Shown piece by piece: positions 52,418 to 61,663 of a DNA stretch of 64,000 nucleotides; position 1 is the stretch's first letter, and every line of letters starts with the position of its first letter. The DNA comes from BOG-908 sp964242595 (GTDB lineage Bacteria > Pseudomonadota > Alphaproteobacteria > Acetobacterales > Acetobacteraceae). The stretch is from positions 1 to 64,000 of the forward strand of contig CAXTBC010000008.1 of the NCBI GenBank assembly GCA_964242595.1, in the 5' to 3' direction. The notes beneath the pieces are model-generated. The model did no database searches, had not been told where the DNA came from, and worked only from the letters and a program-made list of their open reading frames with translations. Position numbers and translations under genes: made by a program.

Positions 52418-52519
52418 CAGGAGCGGAGCTTCAGCAAGGCCATAAGCGGTTTATTTTCAGAATAGTTCATGAGGGTCTTTACGCCTCGTCGGCTCCCTCC
52501 GGACAGAGCCGAGCCAAAC

Positions 52520-52567
52520 TTCCAAAAGCCTTTTGCTTTTTTTCTCGAAAAAGAAGGCCTTGCTTTC
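52520..52567. repeat. Family A repeat, half copy
   Basis: TTCCAAAAGCCTTTTGCTTTTTTTCTCGAAAAAGAAGGCC is one complete right-hand arm. No inverted partner is seen. It lies 19 nt from the stop of the YbjN-like gene. Confidence 0.85.
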
Positions 52568-52585
52568 TTCGCTGCAAACCGCGGC

Positions 52586-53083
52586 TTACGCCTCCCCCAC
52601 ACATTCCAGCATGGCGGCTTCCAGCGCGTCGGCCGGCGTCTTGCCGCCCCACAATACGAACTGGAACGCGGGGTAGAAGCGCTCGCACTCGGTGATCGCA
52701 ATGTCGACCATGTCCTCCAGGCTCTCGGCCGACGCGCCGGGAGCACCGCGTAGCAGCACGGAGTGGCGGAACAGCGGCATGCCCTCCTCGCTGTCCATGC
52801 CGAAATGGCCGATCCAGAGGCGTTCGTTGGCGCGCGCCAGGAGTTCGTAGAGGGCGGCGCGGCGGGGGGCCGGCACCTTGAGGTCGAACGTGCAGGTGAA
52901 GTGCATGGCCGAGATCTCGCCCGACCAGCTGAAATACAGGCCGTAGTCGCACCATTTGCCTGGCGCTTCGGCGGCCATCTCGGCATCCGAACGGCGGTCG
53001 AACACCCATTCGTTGGCCGAGACGATCTGCTCCATGACGTCGAGCGGGTTGGCGGCGGGGGTGGCAACCATGCTCAGGGACAT
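52586..53083 (-). CDS. YbjN domain-containing protein
   Basis: A 165-residue protein with the YbjN/sensory-transduction fold: NPLDVMEQIVSANEWVFDR at the start, DYGLYFSWSGEISAMHFTC and YELLARANERLWIGHFGMD. The family is related to type III chaperone folds; E. coli YbjN affects motility and stress, but a molecular role is not known. Probably transcribed with proC behind it. Confidence 0.85.
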   Translation of the reverse strand: MSLSMVATPAANPLDVMEQIVSANEWVFDRRSDAEMAAEAPGKWCDYGLYFSWSGEISAMHFTCTFDLKVPAPRRAALYELLARANERLWIGHFGMDSEEGMPLFRHSVLLRGAPGASAESLEDMVDIAITECERFYPAFQFVLWGGKTPADALEAAMLECVGEA

Positions 53084-53237
53084 ACGGGGTCTCCCCTAGG
53101 GGCAGGAGCCGGGCCGGGATGCCGGACCGGACTGCGCAGACGACGATATGAAGGCACCTGGATTCGGGGCAAGCAGGCTGGCAATGGTATCTCGCTGAAC
53201 CGTGCCCCTGCGTCCTGCCGGCGGTTGCGTACAGCCT

Positions 53238-56200
53238 CTATTTAAGCGTGAGCGAGGACGCCGTCAGGTTCGCCACGCCCACGACAGTGATCTGCGTGCC
53301 GTCCTGCAGATGGAGGAAGCTGGAGCCGCCGCTATGGGTGATCTGCGGCGCCACGCTGCCGTAGCCGTTCAGCTGGAGCATGTCCTGTCCTGGCACGAAG
53401 CCGTAGATGCTGTCCGTGGCGTTGTTGTTGAGCCCGTCCGTGAAACTGAAGACGTCGTCACCGCCGCCGCTCACCATGCCGGTCTGGCCGCTGCCGGCCA
53501 GGAACAGGTCGTTGCCGAGGCCGCCCCACAAGGTTTCGCTGCCGGCGCCTGCCTGGAAGATGTTGTTGCCGGTGGACGCGCCGGCATAGACGTCCGCGCC
53601 GGTGCTGGCGGCCACCGACACGTTGGCGCCGCCATTGACGTAGACAGTCACGCCGGTGCCGGCGGTGACAGTGCTGGCGCCGTGGCCCACGACGAAGACC
53701 GAGCCGGCGCCGCCGGAATAGACGCCCAGCCCGGTGCCGCCGAACACCGTCACCGGCCCTGCGCCGCCCTGCACGTAGGTCTGGTTGGGACCGCCCACGA
53801 TCACCGCCGAGCCGCTGCCGCCGACGTAGTCCACCGCGCTGTTGCCCGCCCACAGCAGGTTGTTGTTGGCGGCACCGCCATGCATCACGATCTGGCCGCT
53901 ACCACCCACAACGGTGGCGGCGGTGTTGCCGCCGACGAAATTGAGCACGCCGGCGGCCGGGCCGAACACCACGTCGCCGGCAAGCCCCACGGCCGCGTTG
54001 ACGGTAATGTTGTCGTCCGTGACGGCGGCGGCTTGGCCGCAGACCACGGTGTCCGCACCGTCGAGCACGACGTCGTTGCTGGAGCCGAAGTTCTGCGGCG
54101 CGCCGAGGAAGACCTCGCTATGGCCGCCGCTAGTGGTGACGGCGGCGGCATCGTTGTTGGTGATGATGGTGTCGTTGCCGCTACCGTGGACGAACACGTC
54201 GTGCCCGGTGGTGGTGCCGGCGGCGCCGGCGGCGAGCCGGGCGAAGAAGACGGTTCCCGAAGAGCCGGCGCCGCCGTCGATCGTGTCGCCGTCGCCGAAG
54301 ACGGCGATGGCGTCCGCGCCCGCGTTGCCGACCAGCAGCGCGCCGCCGACCGAGCCGTCGGTCATGGAAAGGTTCTCCTGGCCTTCCAGCAGGAGGGCCT
54401 TGTAGCCGGTCTGCAGCACCTGGATGGTCTGCGGCGCCGCGTTAGGGCCCACGATTTCAACGCTGGTGGGTGTCACCTGGGAGGCGGCGCTCGGCAGGCT
54501 GCCCTGCGCGGACACCCACTCCCACGTGCTCTGGTTGGCCGTCGTGTTCTGGTCGACCACGTTTTGCAGGTCGACCAGGGTGTCGGTCGAGAAAACGCCG
54601 ACGAGGCTGGCCACCAGGTTGTTGGCGGCGACGATCGTGCCGTAGCTCGAGGTGGACGTGGTCATGAAGCCGTCTCCCTGGCCGGACGTGTTGTCCGGCG
54701 TTGCAGTCAGCGTGATGTCGCCATCGGACGTTCCGGTGGCGGTGAAGGCGAGGCCGGCCTGGTCTCCCAGCAAGGTGAGCTGGGCCAGCGTCTGCGTGCC
54801 GGCATCGACGGTGAGCACGCCGGATCCCGGCGCGGTCTCGGCGTAGGTGGCCGAGGTGGCGGCCGCTGCGCCCAAAAGGGCGGTGCTGAGAATGATCGTG
54901 TCGCCGGCGCCAAAATCGGCGATGGCGGGTGCCTGGGCCAGGGCTGCGGACCCCAGCGAGAGAGTGCCGCCGCCGGCAAAATCGGCGGTCAGCGCTGCGC
55001 CGGCAGTGCCGGTGAGCGCCAGTTCGGCGCCCACGCCCACCAGCAGCAGCCCGTCGCCGGCGACTGCGCCCAGCACCAGCGTGCCACCGGCGGCGGCGAT
55101 GGTGCCGTTATCCGAGATGGAAGCGGCCGTGAGGCTGCCTGCACCCTGGATCAGCCCGCCCGAATCCACCTGGATGCAACCGGAAGCCGCGCCCTGAGCA
55201 CCGCCGACCTCCACGGTGCCGGACGGCCCGGCCACCACGGCGCTGCCGGCGCCGCCCAGCACGAGCGCGCCGAGATCGACCGTACCGGCGACGGCATCGA
55301 GCACGCCGCCTTGGCCGCCGCTCGCCTGGCCGCCGGCCACGCCCAGCGCCGCCGTCGTGGCCACGTTCAGCGTGCCGCCGTTCAACGCCACCGCGCCCAG
55401 CACCGCGAGCGTTCCGGCGGCAACGCTGCTGCCGCTGCCCAGCGCCAGCACGGCGGGCGTCCCGGCCATACCCAACGCGAGCGTGCCGGTGACGAAGGAT
55501 CCGGCCAGCGCCACCGTGCCGGTCAGGCTGAGGGAAGCCGCGTCTGCAGGCCCGCTCAGCAGCAGCGCAACACCCGTATCGCCGGCCACCGAGACCATGT
55601 TGTTCAGGCCCGGCGCCGTGGCGGCCGGCGACTGGCCGAGCGTCACGTCCTGCCAGTTGGCGGCGGTAGACCAGGCGGACCCCTGGCCGCCGATCCAGAC
55701 ATAGGCGTCCGGCGTGGCCGTGCCGGTGGGCTGGCCGGTGCCGCCTTGCGCGGCCACCGTGACCTCGGCGCCGGTGCCGTCCGGCTGCACCGCGAACACG
55801 TCACCGAGGTAGCTGCCGAGCAGCACCAGACGCTCCACCACGTGCCCCGCCTCGCCGAGCGTGAGCGTGCCCGTGCCGGACGTGGAGGATTGGTAGGCGA
55901 CGCTGTCGATCGGCGTGTCGGCCACCACGATCGTATCTCCTGCGGCGAAGCCGGAGATGCCGCCGGCAGGGGCGGCCGGGCCGCCCAGCAGCAGCGTGGC
56001 GCCGCTTCCGGTGAAGGCCACCGGACAACTGTCCGCCCCGGCCAGCGCCAGCGTGGCGGCGGTGCCGATGGCCAGCGACCCGGAGCCAGAGACTGCGCCC
56101 AGCCACAGCGTGCCAGCCTGGGCGGACACGACGCCGTTGTCGATGACCGGCCCGGCCAGGTTGAGGCTGCCGTTGCCGCTGGCTTGCGCCCCCGCGTCGA

Positions 56201-58841
56201 TGGTGAGCGCGCCCGACGCGGCCCCGCCCAGCGTGCCCACCTCCACGGAGGACGTGACGTCGGCGTTAACCGCGCCTCCGGCCAGCGTGAGGCTGCGGCA
56301 CAGCACGCCGGCATGCGCCTGGACGCCAAGCAGCGCGCCGGCGCCGCTGACGGCCAGCGTGCCGGCCACCGTGAGCTGCGCGCCGGTGCCGACGGCCAGC
56401 AGCTCGCCGCCGGCCACGCCGGCCTGGGCGGCGGTCAGGGTGGCAGCGGTGCCCAGCACCAGCGCGCCGCCTGCCGCCACGCCGAGCGCGCCGGTAGCAA
56501 AGGCGCCGGTGAGGATGATGTTGCCGCTGGCCGACAGGCTGGAGCAGGTACCCGGGCCAGTGACGTCCGCGAACGCGATGCCGCCGGGGCCCGCGAGGGT
56601 GACCGGCGTCTGCGCGCCAGGCGGTGCGGTGGCGGCGGCACCCGTGGTGAGGTCGCTCCAGTAGGCCGCGTGCCCCCAACCGCCGCTGACCGGGTTGGTC
56701 CAGGCCAGCTGGTCGGTGCCTGTCTGCCCGCCGCTGCCGCCACCGCCGGTGGTGGCCGCCAGCGCGATCAGGCTGCCACCGGTGCCGTCCGGCGTCAGGA
56801 CGAAACGTTCGCCGGCGAAGCTGCCGGCCACGGCAAGCCGTGCGTCCACGGTGGTGCCGTAGGCCAGCAACAGGGTGCCGCCGCCGGTGCCGGCCACGAA
56901 CTGCAACGCAGTCAGCGGGCTGCCTTCGAGGTGGATCACGTCGCCCGCGACCAGGCCGGAGATGGTGCCAGAGGGCGCCGCACGCGGATCGGCGAAGGCC
57001 AGCACGGCGCCGGCGGCGGCCGAGCCGAGCAGGCTGATCGGCACCGCGGTGGCCGACATCAGCTCCAAGGTGGCGCCGGCAGCCACCGAGAGCGTGCCGG
57101 TGCCGCTGACGGCGCCGAGCGTGAGGGTGCCGCCGCTGGCCAGGATAGTGCCGTTGTCCACCACCGCGCCGAACGGGTTGACGCTGCCGTTGCCCGCCAG
57201 GGTGGCGCCTGCGTCCACGCTGACGGCGCCTAGGGCGGCGTGGCCGGCGGTGCCCACTTCCAGCGTGGCGGTGGGGTCGGTGACGATGCTGTCGCCCGAA
57301 CCGCCGCCCAGCGTGAGGCCGCCAGCCTGCACGCTGGCCCCGGACGTGACCAGCAGTGCCGCGACGGGCAGGCCCACGCCGGACAGCCCGCCGCCGAGGG
57401 AGAGGGTGCCGGCCACGTCCAGCGTGCACAGGCTGCCGGAGGCCGAAAGCGTGCCGTCCACCACGGAGGCGGCGGCGGCCTGTAACGTGGTGCCGGCTAG
57501 CAGGTCCAGCACGCCGGGCGCCGTGCCGGAAGCTGCGTTGACGCCCACCGCGAGCGTGCCGACGCTGCTGGCGCCGGAGAGTGCGACCTCGCCGCTGACG
57601 GTGAGCGCAGCAGCGTTTGCTGGCCCAGAGATGACGGTGAATGCGGTCTGTGCGGCGGCGATGGTGACCAGGTTGTTGGCACCCGGCGCGATGGCGGCCG
57701 GGCTGCTGCCCAGCGTCAGGTCGGCCCAATTGGCGGCCGTGCCCCACCCCCCGGCCTGGCCGCCGACCCAGGCGTAAGCGTCCGGTGCCGTGGTGCCGGG
57801 GCTGGGCGCGCCGCCACCCTGCGAGGCAGCGGCCAGCGTAACCAGCGTGCCGTCGGCGCCGTCCCCGGCGGTAAGGAACACGTCTCCCGCGTAACTGCCA
57901 GACAGGTGCAAGGTGGCGGCGGCCTGGTTGCCGTAGAACAGCGTCAGCACGCCGCCTTGCGTGCCCTGCGCCTGGTAGGTGGCCGAGGAGATCAGGCTGC
58001 CGAGCACGTCGATGGCGTCGCCGGCGGCCAAGCCGGCGATGGTGCCGGCAGGCGCGTCGGCCTCGGCCTGCAGCGCCAGTGTGGCGTTGGCGCCGGCAAA
58101 ATCCACGCTCTGGCCGGCGCCGCACAGGCCCTGCAACCGCAGCGTGGCGCCGGCGCCGATCAGCAGCGTGCCGGTGCCTGACAACGCGCCCAGCGCCAGC
58201 GTGCCGCCCTGGGCGGCGATGGTGCCTGCGTTGGCCACGCTGCCGTAGGCGTCCGCGTTGCCCTGGCCGGACAGCAGGCCGCCGGCGTCCACCGTCAGCC
58301 GGCCGGCCTGGCCCTGGCCGGTGCCGCCCACCTCGAGCACGGACGCGGGATCGACATAGATCGCGTCCGCCGCCGCGCCGAGGAACAGGGAGGCTACCGA
58401 AGCTGTGCCGCCGCCGGTGACGTTGAGGTTGCCACTCGCCCCGCTGCCGCTGCCGCTGCCGAGCGACAGCGTGCCGGTCACCGACAAGCCGGCGCCCGCG
58501 CCCACGAGCAAGCTGCCGGAGGCCACGCCAACCGTGCCGGACTGCAGCGAGGCGCCGCGGCCGAGCTCAAGCAGGCCGCCGGAAGCAGCCTGGCCCAGCA
58601 TCAGGTCCGCAATGGAGAACACGCCAGAGAGCAGCGTGTTGCCGGTAAACACCGCGGCCGCCGCCTGGCCGGGGCCGGTGATCGTCTGCACGCCGGCGCC
58701 GGAAAGACCGCCCACCACGACGCTATCCTGCGCGCCAGGCACGACGGCAGAGACGCCGCCGTCCGTCGTATCTGCCCAGTTGGAGCTCAGACTCCATGCA
58801 CCACCCGCCGTTGAGAGCCACACGAAACTGCGCGATGCCAT
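53238..58841 (-). CDS. Giant repetitive adhesin-like protein with RTX-type C-terminus
   Basis: An 1867-residue, Gly/Ala/Thr/Leu-rich protein without N-terminal signal peptide. Four tandem modules of about 330 residues (near 5-340, 354-697, 710-1033, 1045-1381) each open with a W-V-GG-x-W-xx-A-x-NW-xDLT motif, run through short beta-helix repeats, and close with a GTIxGLxAGDxI segment. The C-terminal third (1395-1867) has HGSGNDTI, GGLGNDLF and GGGDDVFSF nonapeptide-like calcium sites and ends FVPGQDMLQLNGYG...LTASSLTLK, as in type I secreted proteins. There is no autotransporter barrel. Only two lysines occur in the whole protein. ATG 58841 has AGAGG about 8 nt upstream. Confidence 0.8.
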   Translation of the reverse strand: MASRSFVWLSTAGGAWSLSSNWADTTDGGVSAVVPGAQDSVVVGGLSGAGVQTITGPGQAAAAVFTGNTLLSGVFSIADLMLGQAASGGLLELGRGASLQSGTVGVASGSLLVGAGAGLSVTGTLSLGSGSGSGASGNLNVTGGGTASVASLFLGAAADAIYVDPASVLEVGGTGQGQAGRLTVDAGGLLSGQGNADAYGSVANAGTIAAQGGTLALGALSGTGTLLIGAGATLRLQGLCGAGQSVDFAGANATLALQAEADAPAGTIAGLAAGDAIDVLGSLISSATYQAQGTQGGVLTLFYGNQAAATLHLSGSYAGDVFLTAGDGADGTLVTLAAASQGGGAPSPGTTAPDAYAWVGGQAGGWGTAANWADLTLGSSPAAIAPGANNLVTIAAAQTAFTVISGPANAAALTVSGEVALSGASSVGTLAVGVNAASGTAPGVLDLLAGTTLQAAAASVVDGTLSASGSLCTLDVAGTLSLGGGLSGVGLPVAALLVTSGASVQAGGLTLGGGSGDSIVTDPTATLEVGTAGHAALGAVSVDAGATLAGNGSVNPFGAVVDNGTILASGGTLTLGAVSGTGTLSVAAGATLELMSATAVPISLLGSAAAGAVLAFADPRAAPSGTISGLVAGDVIHLEGSPLTALQFVAGTGGGTLLLAYGTTVDARLAVAGSFAGERFVLTPDGTGGSLIALAATTGGGGSGGQTGTDQLAWTNPVSGGWGHAAYWSDLTTGAAATAPPGAQTPVTLAGPGGIAFADVTGPGTCSSLSASGNIILTGAFATGALGVAAGGALVLGTAATLTAAQAGVAGGELLAVGTGAQLTVAGTLAVSGAGALLGVQAHAGVLCRSLTLAGGAVNADVTSSVEVGTLGGAASGALTIDAGAQASGNGSLNLAGPVIDNGVVSAQAGTLWLGAVSGSGSLAIGTAATLALAGADSCPVAFTGSGATLLLGGPAAPAGGISGFAAGDTIVVADTPIDSVAYQSSTSGTGTLTLGEAGHVVERLVLLGSYLGDVFAVQPDGTGAEVTVAAQGGTGQPTGTATPDAYVWIGGQGSAWSTAANWQDVTLGQSPAATAPGLNNMVSVAGDTGVALLLSGPADAASLSLTGTVALAGSFVTGTLALGMAGTPAVLALGSGSSVAAGTLAVLGAVALNGGTLNVATTAALGVAGGQASGGQGGVLDAVAGTVDLGALVLGGAGSAVVAGPSGTVEVGGAQGAASGCIQVDSGGLIQGAGSLTAASISDNGTIAAAGGTLVLGAVAGDGLLLVGVGAELALTGTAGAALTADFAGGGTLSLGSAALAQAPAIADFGAGDTIILSTALLGAAAATSATYAETAPGSGVLTVDAGTQTLAQLTLLGDQAGLAFTATGTSDGDITLTATPDNTSGQGDGFMTTSTSSYGTIVAANNLVASLVGVFSTDTLVDLQNVVDQNTTANQSTWEWVSAQGSLPSAASQVTPTSVEIVGPNAAPQTIQVLQTGYKALLLEGQENLSMTDGSVGGALLVGNAGADAIAVFGDGDTIDGGAGSSGTVFFARLAAGAAGTTTGHDVFVHGSGNDTIITNNDAAAVTTSGGHSEVFLGAPQNFGSSNDVVLDGADTVVCGQAAAVTDDNITVNAAVGLAGDVVFGPAAGVLNFVGGNTAATVVGGSGQIVMHGGAANNNLLWAGNSAVDYVGGSGSAVIVGGPNQTYVQGGAGPVTVFGGTGLGVYSGGAGSVFVVGHGASTVTAGTGVTVYVNGGANVSVAASTGADVYAGASTGNNIFQAGAGSETLWGGLGNDLFLAGSGQTGMVSGGGDDVFSFTDGLNNNATDSIYGFVPGQDMLQLNGYGSVAPQITHSGGSSFLHLQDGTQITVVGVANLTASSLTLK
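54699..58829 (-). repeat. Four tandem protein-coding modules
   Basis: Modules lie near 58829-57822, 57782-56751, 56714-55743 and 55709-54699. The closest pair at the opening is module 2 (AYAWVGGQAGGWGTAANW) and module 4 (AYVWIGGQGSAWSTAANW). Divergence between modules is large, so duplication is old and no longer recombinogenic at DNA level. Confidence 0.75.
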
Positions 58842-58957
58842 GCCGAACCCTCTCGCTTGCGGCGGGAGAGGACGTTTTGCACGCGCAACTCTTAATTGCA
58901 GGAAAACGTTGCGCTTGCAAGAAGATTGCGCATAGGTGCAGGCCCGAGTCGCGAAGG

Positions 58958-59085
58958 CAGGCAAGGCCTTCTTTTTCGAGAAAAGAAGCAAAAGGTTTTG
59001 TTCGTTGGGACGCGTTTACCCGGGAACATCCGACAGGGAGCAAAGCTTTTTGGTTCTTTTTCTCGAAAAAGAACTCCTTGCCTTG
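58958..59085. repeat. Family A repeat, complete pair in a divergent promoter region
   Basis: Left hairpin GGCCTTCTTTTTCGAGAAAAGAAGC, right hairpin GGTTCTTTTTCTCGAAAAAGAAC, GACAGGGAGCAAAGC between. It lies between the starts of the giant repeat protein (58841) and egtB (59151). This is the only complete copy with no stop codon on either side. Confidence 0.9.
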
Positions 59086-59150
59086 CCTTCCCTCGCAGCC
59101 CCACAGGGAACCGCCCCGGCCGCATCCCCGTTGAGCGCCCCGGAGGAACC

Positions 59151-60380
59151 ATGACAGCAACGCCGCGCCGCGCGTCCGATCGCGCCGCATCCTCGCCAGC
59201 CCTGGCGCGCGCCTATGCCGAGGTCCGCGGGCACACGGAATTGCTGGCCGAGGCGCTCTCGCCGGAAGACCAGTGCGTGCAATCCATGCCCGACGCCAGC
59301 CCGGCCAAGTGGCACCGCGCGCACACAACCTGGTTCTTCGAAACCTTCGTGGCCACCCCCTACATAGCCGGCTACACGCCGTTCGATCCGCGCTTCGGAT
59401 TCCTGTTCAACTCGTATTACGAGACGGTGGGCGCGCGGCACCCGCGACCGGCGCGCGGGCTGCTGACCCGCCCGAGCGCCGACGAGGTGGGTGCCTACCG
59501 CCGCGCGGTGGACACCGCCGTGCTGGGCTGGATCGGCCAGGCGCCTGCCGAGGCGGTGCGCCTGGTAGAACTGGGGTTGCACCACGAGCAGCAGCACCAG
59601 GAGCTGCTGGTGACCGACATCATGCACGTGCTGGCGCAGAGCCCGCTGATGGGTGCCGCCATCCCGGGCTGGCGTGAGCCGGCCCCGGCGCCCGGGCCCG
59701 CCCGGTTCGTCAGCTTGCCCGGCGGTATCGACGCGATCGGCCATCGCGAGGCGGGCGGAGCATTCTGCTTCGATAACGAGACTCCGCGCCACCGCGTGCT
59801 GCTGGCGCCGTGCCAATTGGCGACCCGCCTGGTGCGCAATGCCGAGTACCTGGCGTTTATGGAGGAGGGCGGCTACCGCCAGCCCACATTGTGGATGGCC
59901 GACGGGTGGGAGCACGTCAAACAGGAGGGCTGGGACGCGCCGTTCTATTGGCGTCGCGAGGCGCCGGACGCGCCCTGGCGGCAGATGACGCCGGGCGGTA
60001 TGGCGGATATCGACCCGGACGCGCCGGTGCGCCACATCAGCTGGTACGAGGCTGACGCTTACGCGCGCTGGGAAGGCTCGCGTCTGCCCACCGAGGCCGA
60101 GCTGGAGGTGGCGCACGCGCTAAGCGGTCCGGACACTCTGGCCGAGCTGACAGGCCATGTTTGGCAATGGACCAACAGCGCCTACCTGCCCTACCCCGGC
60201 TTCCGCGCGGCACCCGGCGCGGTGGGCGAGTACAACGGCAAATTCATGATCAACGCCATGGTGCTGCGTGGCAGCTCGATGGCCACGCCGGCGGGCCACA
60301 CACGGCCGACATACCGCAACTTCTTTCATCCCTCGAAGCGCTGGCAGTTCTCCGGCCTTCGCCTGGCGCGCGACGTCTAG
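59151..60380 (+). CDS. egtB: Ergothioneine biosynthesis sulfoxide synthase EgtB
   Basis: An iron enzyme that joins hercynine to a thiol donor with O2. The 409-residue protein has an N-terminal DinB-like domain carrying the iron histidines (KWHRAH 54-58; H145 and H149 in GLHHEQQHQE) and a C-terminal formylglycine-enzyme-like fold (WYEADAYARWEGSRLPTEAE, then LTGHVWQWTNS and FFHPSKRWQFSGLRLARD). ATG 59151 has GGAGGAACC directly upstream. Followed by egtD. Confidence 0.95.
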   Translation: MTATPRRASDRAASSPALARAYAEVRGHTELLAEALSPEDQCVQSMPDASPAKWHRAHTTWFFETFVATPYIAGYTPFDPRFGFLFNSYYETVGARHPRPARGLLTRPSADEVGAYRRAVDTAVLGWIGQAPAEAVRLVELGLHHEQQHQELLVTDIMHVLAQSPLMGAAIPGWREPAPAPGPARFVSLPGGIDAIGHREAGGAFCFDNETPRHRVLLAPCQLATRLVRNAEYLAFMEEGGYRQPTLWMADGWEHVKQEGWDAPFYWRREAPDAPWRQMTPGGMADIDPDAPVRHISWYEADAYARWEGSRLPTEAELEVAHALSGPDTLAELTGHVWQWTNSAYLPYPGFRAAPGAVGEYNGKFMINAMVLRGSSMATPAGHTRPTYRNFFHPSKRWQFSGLRLARDV

Positions 60381-60420
60381 GCCGTTCGCGCGGGCCCGAC
60401 CTCAGGAGTAACTCCACGCC

Positions 60421-61368
60421 ATGCTGGATGCCACGATCATCAGCTCCGACGTTACCGGGGCTGCACTGGCGGGCCTGACGGCCACGCCCAAGACATTGCC
60501 GCCCTTCCTGTTCTACGATGAGGCCGGCGTAGCGCTCTTCGAGGCGATCACCCGGCTGCCGGAATACTACCTGACGCGCACCGAGCTGGCGCTGCTAGGC
60601 CAAGTGGCGCCCGAGATCGCCGCCTTGGCCGCCCCGGGCAGCGTGCTGGTGGAGTACGGCGCCAGCGACGAAGGCAAGGCCGCGATCCTGCTGGACGCAG
60701 CCCCCGGCCGGTTCGACGCCTACCTGCCGATCGACGTGGCCGGCAGTGCGCTGGACGTGATGATGGAACGCCTGCGCGTCAGCCGTCCCGCACTGCAGGT
60801 GAACCCGTTCTGCGCAGATTTTCTGCGGCCGATCACCCTTCCGGACAGCGTGGACGGCTTGCCACGCTTCGGTTTCTTCCCCGGTTCGACCATCGGCAAC
60901 CTGGAGCCGGCTGGCGCGCGGGCCTTCCTGGGCGAAGCGGCGCGCACGCTGGGCGCGGGCGCCTGGCTGGTGGTGGGTGTTGACCTGCGCAAGGACCCTG
61001 GCGTGCTGATCCCTGCCTACGACGACGCGGCCGGGGTGACGGCCGCGTTCAACCTCAACCTGCTGCACCGCCTCAACCGCGAGGCGGCGGCCGATTTCGA
61101 CGTCACCGGCTTCCGCCATAAGGCGATCTGGAACGACGCGGACAGCCGCATCGAGATGCACCTGCAGAGCCTGCGGCCGCAGACGGTGCGCCTGTCCGGC
61201 ATCGACATCGCGTTCGCCCAGGACGAGACGATCCACACCGAGAACAGCACCAAGCACAGCGTCGAAGGCTTCCGGGCGCTGGCGGACTCCGCCGGGTGGC
61301 GGCCACGCCAGGTTTGGACGGATGCCGCGAGCCTGTTCTCCATCCACGCCCTGCAGGCCGCAGGATGA
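60421..61368 (+). CDS. egtD: L-histidine N-alpha-methyltransferase EgtD
   Basis: Trimethylates histidine to hercynine, the substrate of EgtB. The 315-residue SAM methyltransferase has LPEYYLTRTE, YGASDEGKA, PIDVAGSALDVM, FFPGSTIGNLEP and LVVGVDLRKD. AGGAGT lies about 14 nt upstream of ATG 60421. It sits 40 nt after egtB and overlaps the next small gene by ATGA, so all three are likely one operon; no egtA, egtC or egtE was seen. Confidence 0.95.
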   Translation: MLDATIISSDVTGAALAGLTATPKTLPPFLFYDEAGVALFEAITRLPEYYLTRTELALLGQVAPEIAALAAPGSVLVEYGASDEGKAAILLDAAPGRFDAYLPIDVAGSALDVMMERLRVSRPALQVNPFCADFLRPITLPDSVDGLPRFGFFPGSTIGNLEPAGARAFLGEAARTLGAGAWLVVGVDLRKDPGVLIPAYDDAAGVTAAFNLNLLHRLNREAAADFDVTGFRHKAIWNDADSRIEMHLQSLRPQTVRLSGIDIAFAQDETIHTENSTKHSVEGFRALADSAGWRPRQVWTDAASLFSIHALQAAG

Positions 61369-61595
61369 AGCCGGCTCGGCGCGCGCACGCCCACGCGGCG
61401 GACCTGCGCGTGTGGGTGGCCCTGGCGGCAGGGCTGCTTCTAGCCACCGCGGCCCTGGCCGACCCGCCGCCGGTGATCCACCCGCCAGCCCGCGTGGATC
61501 CCGGCATCCAGGTGAAGCCGAAAACAGTCACCATACCGCACACGGTGGTGAGACCGCCGGTGCGGCATGGCGACATGGTGGTAGTGCCGAAGTAA
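61365..61595 (+). CDS. Small proline-rich exported protein coupled to egtD
   Basis: A 76-residue product: basic N-terminus, hydrophobic segment (WVALAAGLLLATAALA) and a short proline/valine-rich mature part (DPPPVIHPPARVDPG, TVTIPHTVVRPPVRHG). It is unrecognised. The ATGA overlap with egtD argues that it is really translated; whether it relates to ergothioneine is unknown. Confidence 0.55.
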   Translation: MKPARRAHAHAADLRVWVALAAGLLLATAALADPPPVIHPPARVDPGIQVKPKTVTIPHTVVRPPVRHGDMVVVPK

Positions 61596-61607
61596 TAGAC
61601 TGCTGCG

Positions 61608-61637
61608 GGTCTGGGACCTCAACGCCCAAGTGGGGTT
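61608..61637. repeat. Family B repeat, decayed remnant
   Basis: GGGTCTGGGACCTCAACGCC and AAGTGGGGTTCC follow the order of a B element, but the internal palindrome has decayed. It leads directly into the strong hairpin annotated next. Confidence 0.5.
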
Positions 61638-61663
61638 CCCGGGGCAGAGCCCCGGGTCTTTTT
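61638..61663 (+). terminator. Intrinsic terminator after the egt operon
   Basis: CCCGGGGC-AGA-GCCCCGGG (61638-61656) is a perfect 8-bp GC stem with a 3-nt loop, followed by TCTTTTT. It seems to be derived from the GGGGCAGAGCCCC palindrome of a family B repeat. Confidence 0.7.

Noticed and set aside
53202..57233. 1343-codon open frame on the plus strand opposite the giant repeat protein
   Set aside because: Its composition is a mirror of the GC-rich repeats on the other strand, with His/Arg/Gly-rich low-complexity translation, no Shine-Dalgarno and no domain.
54699..58829. Giant protein as a classical autotransporter
   Set aside because: There is no N-terminal signal peptide and no C-terminal beta-barrel; the C-terminus is of the RTX/type I kind.
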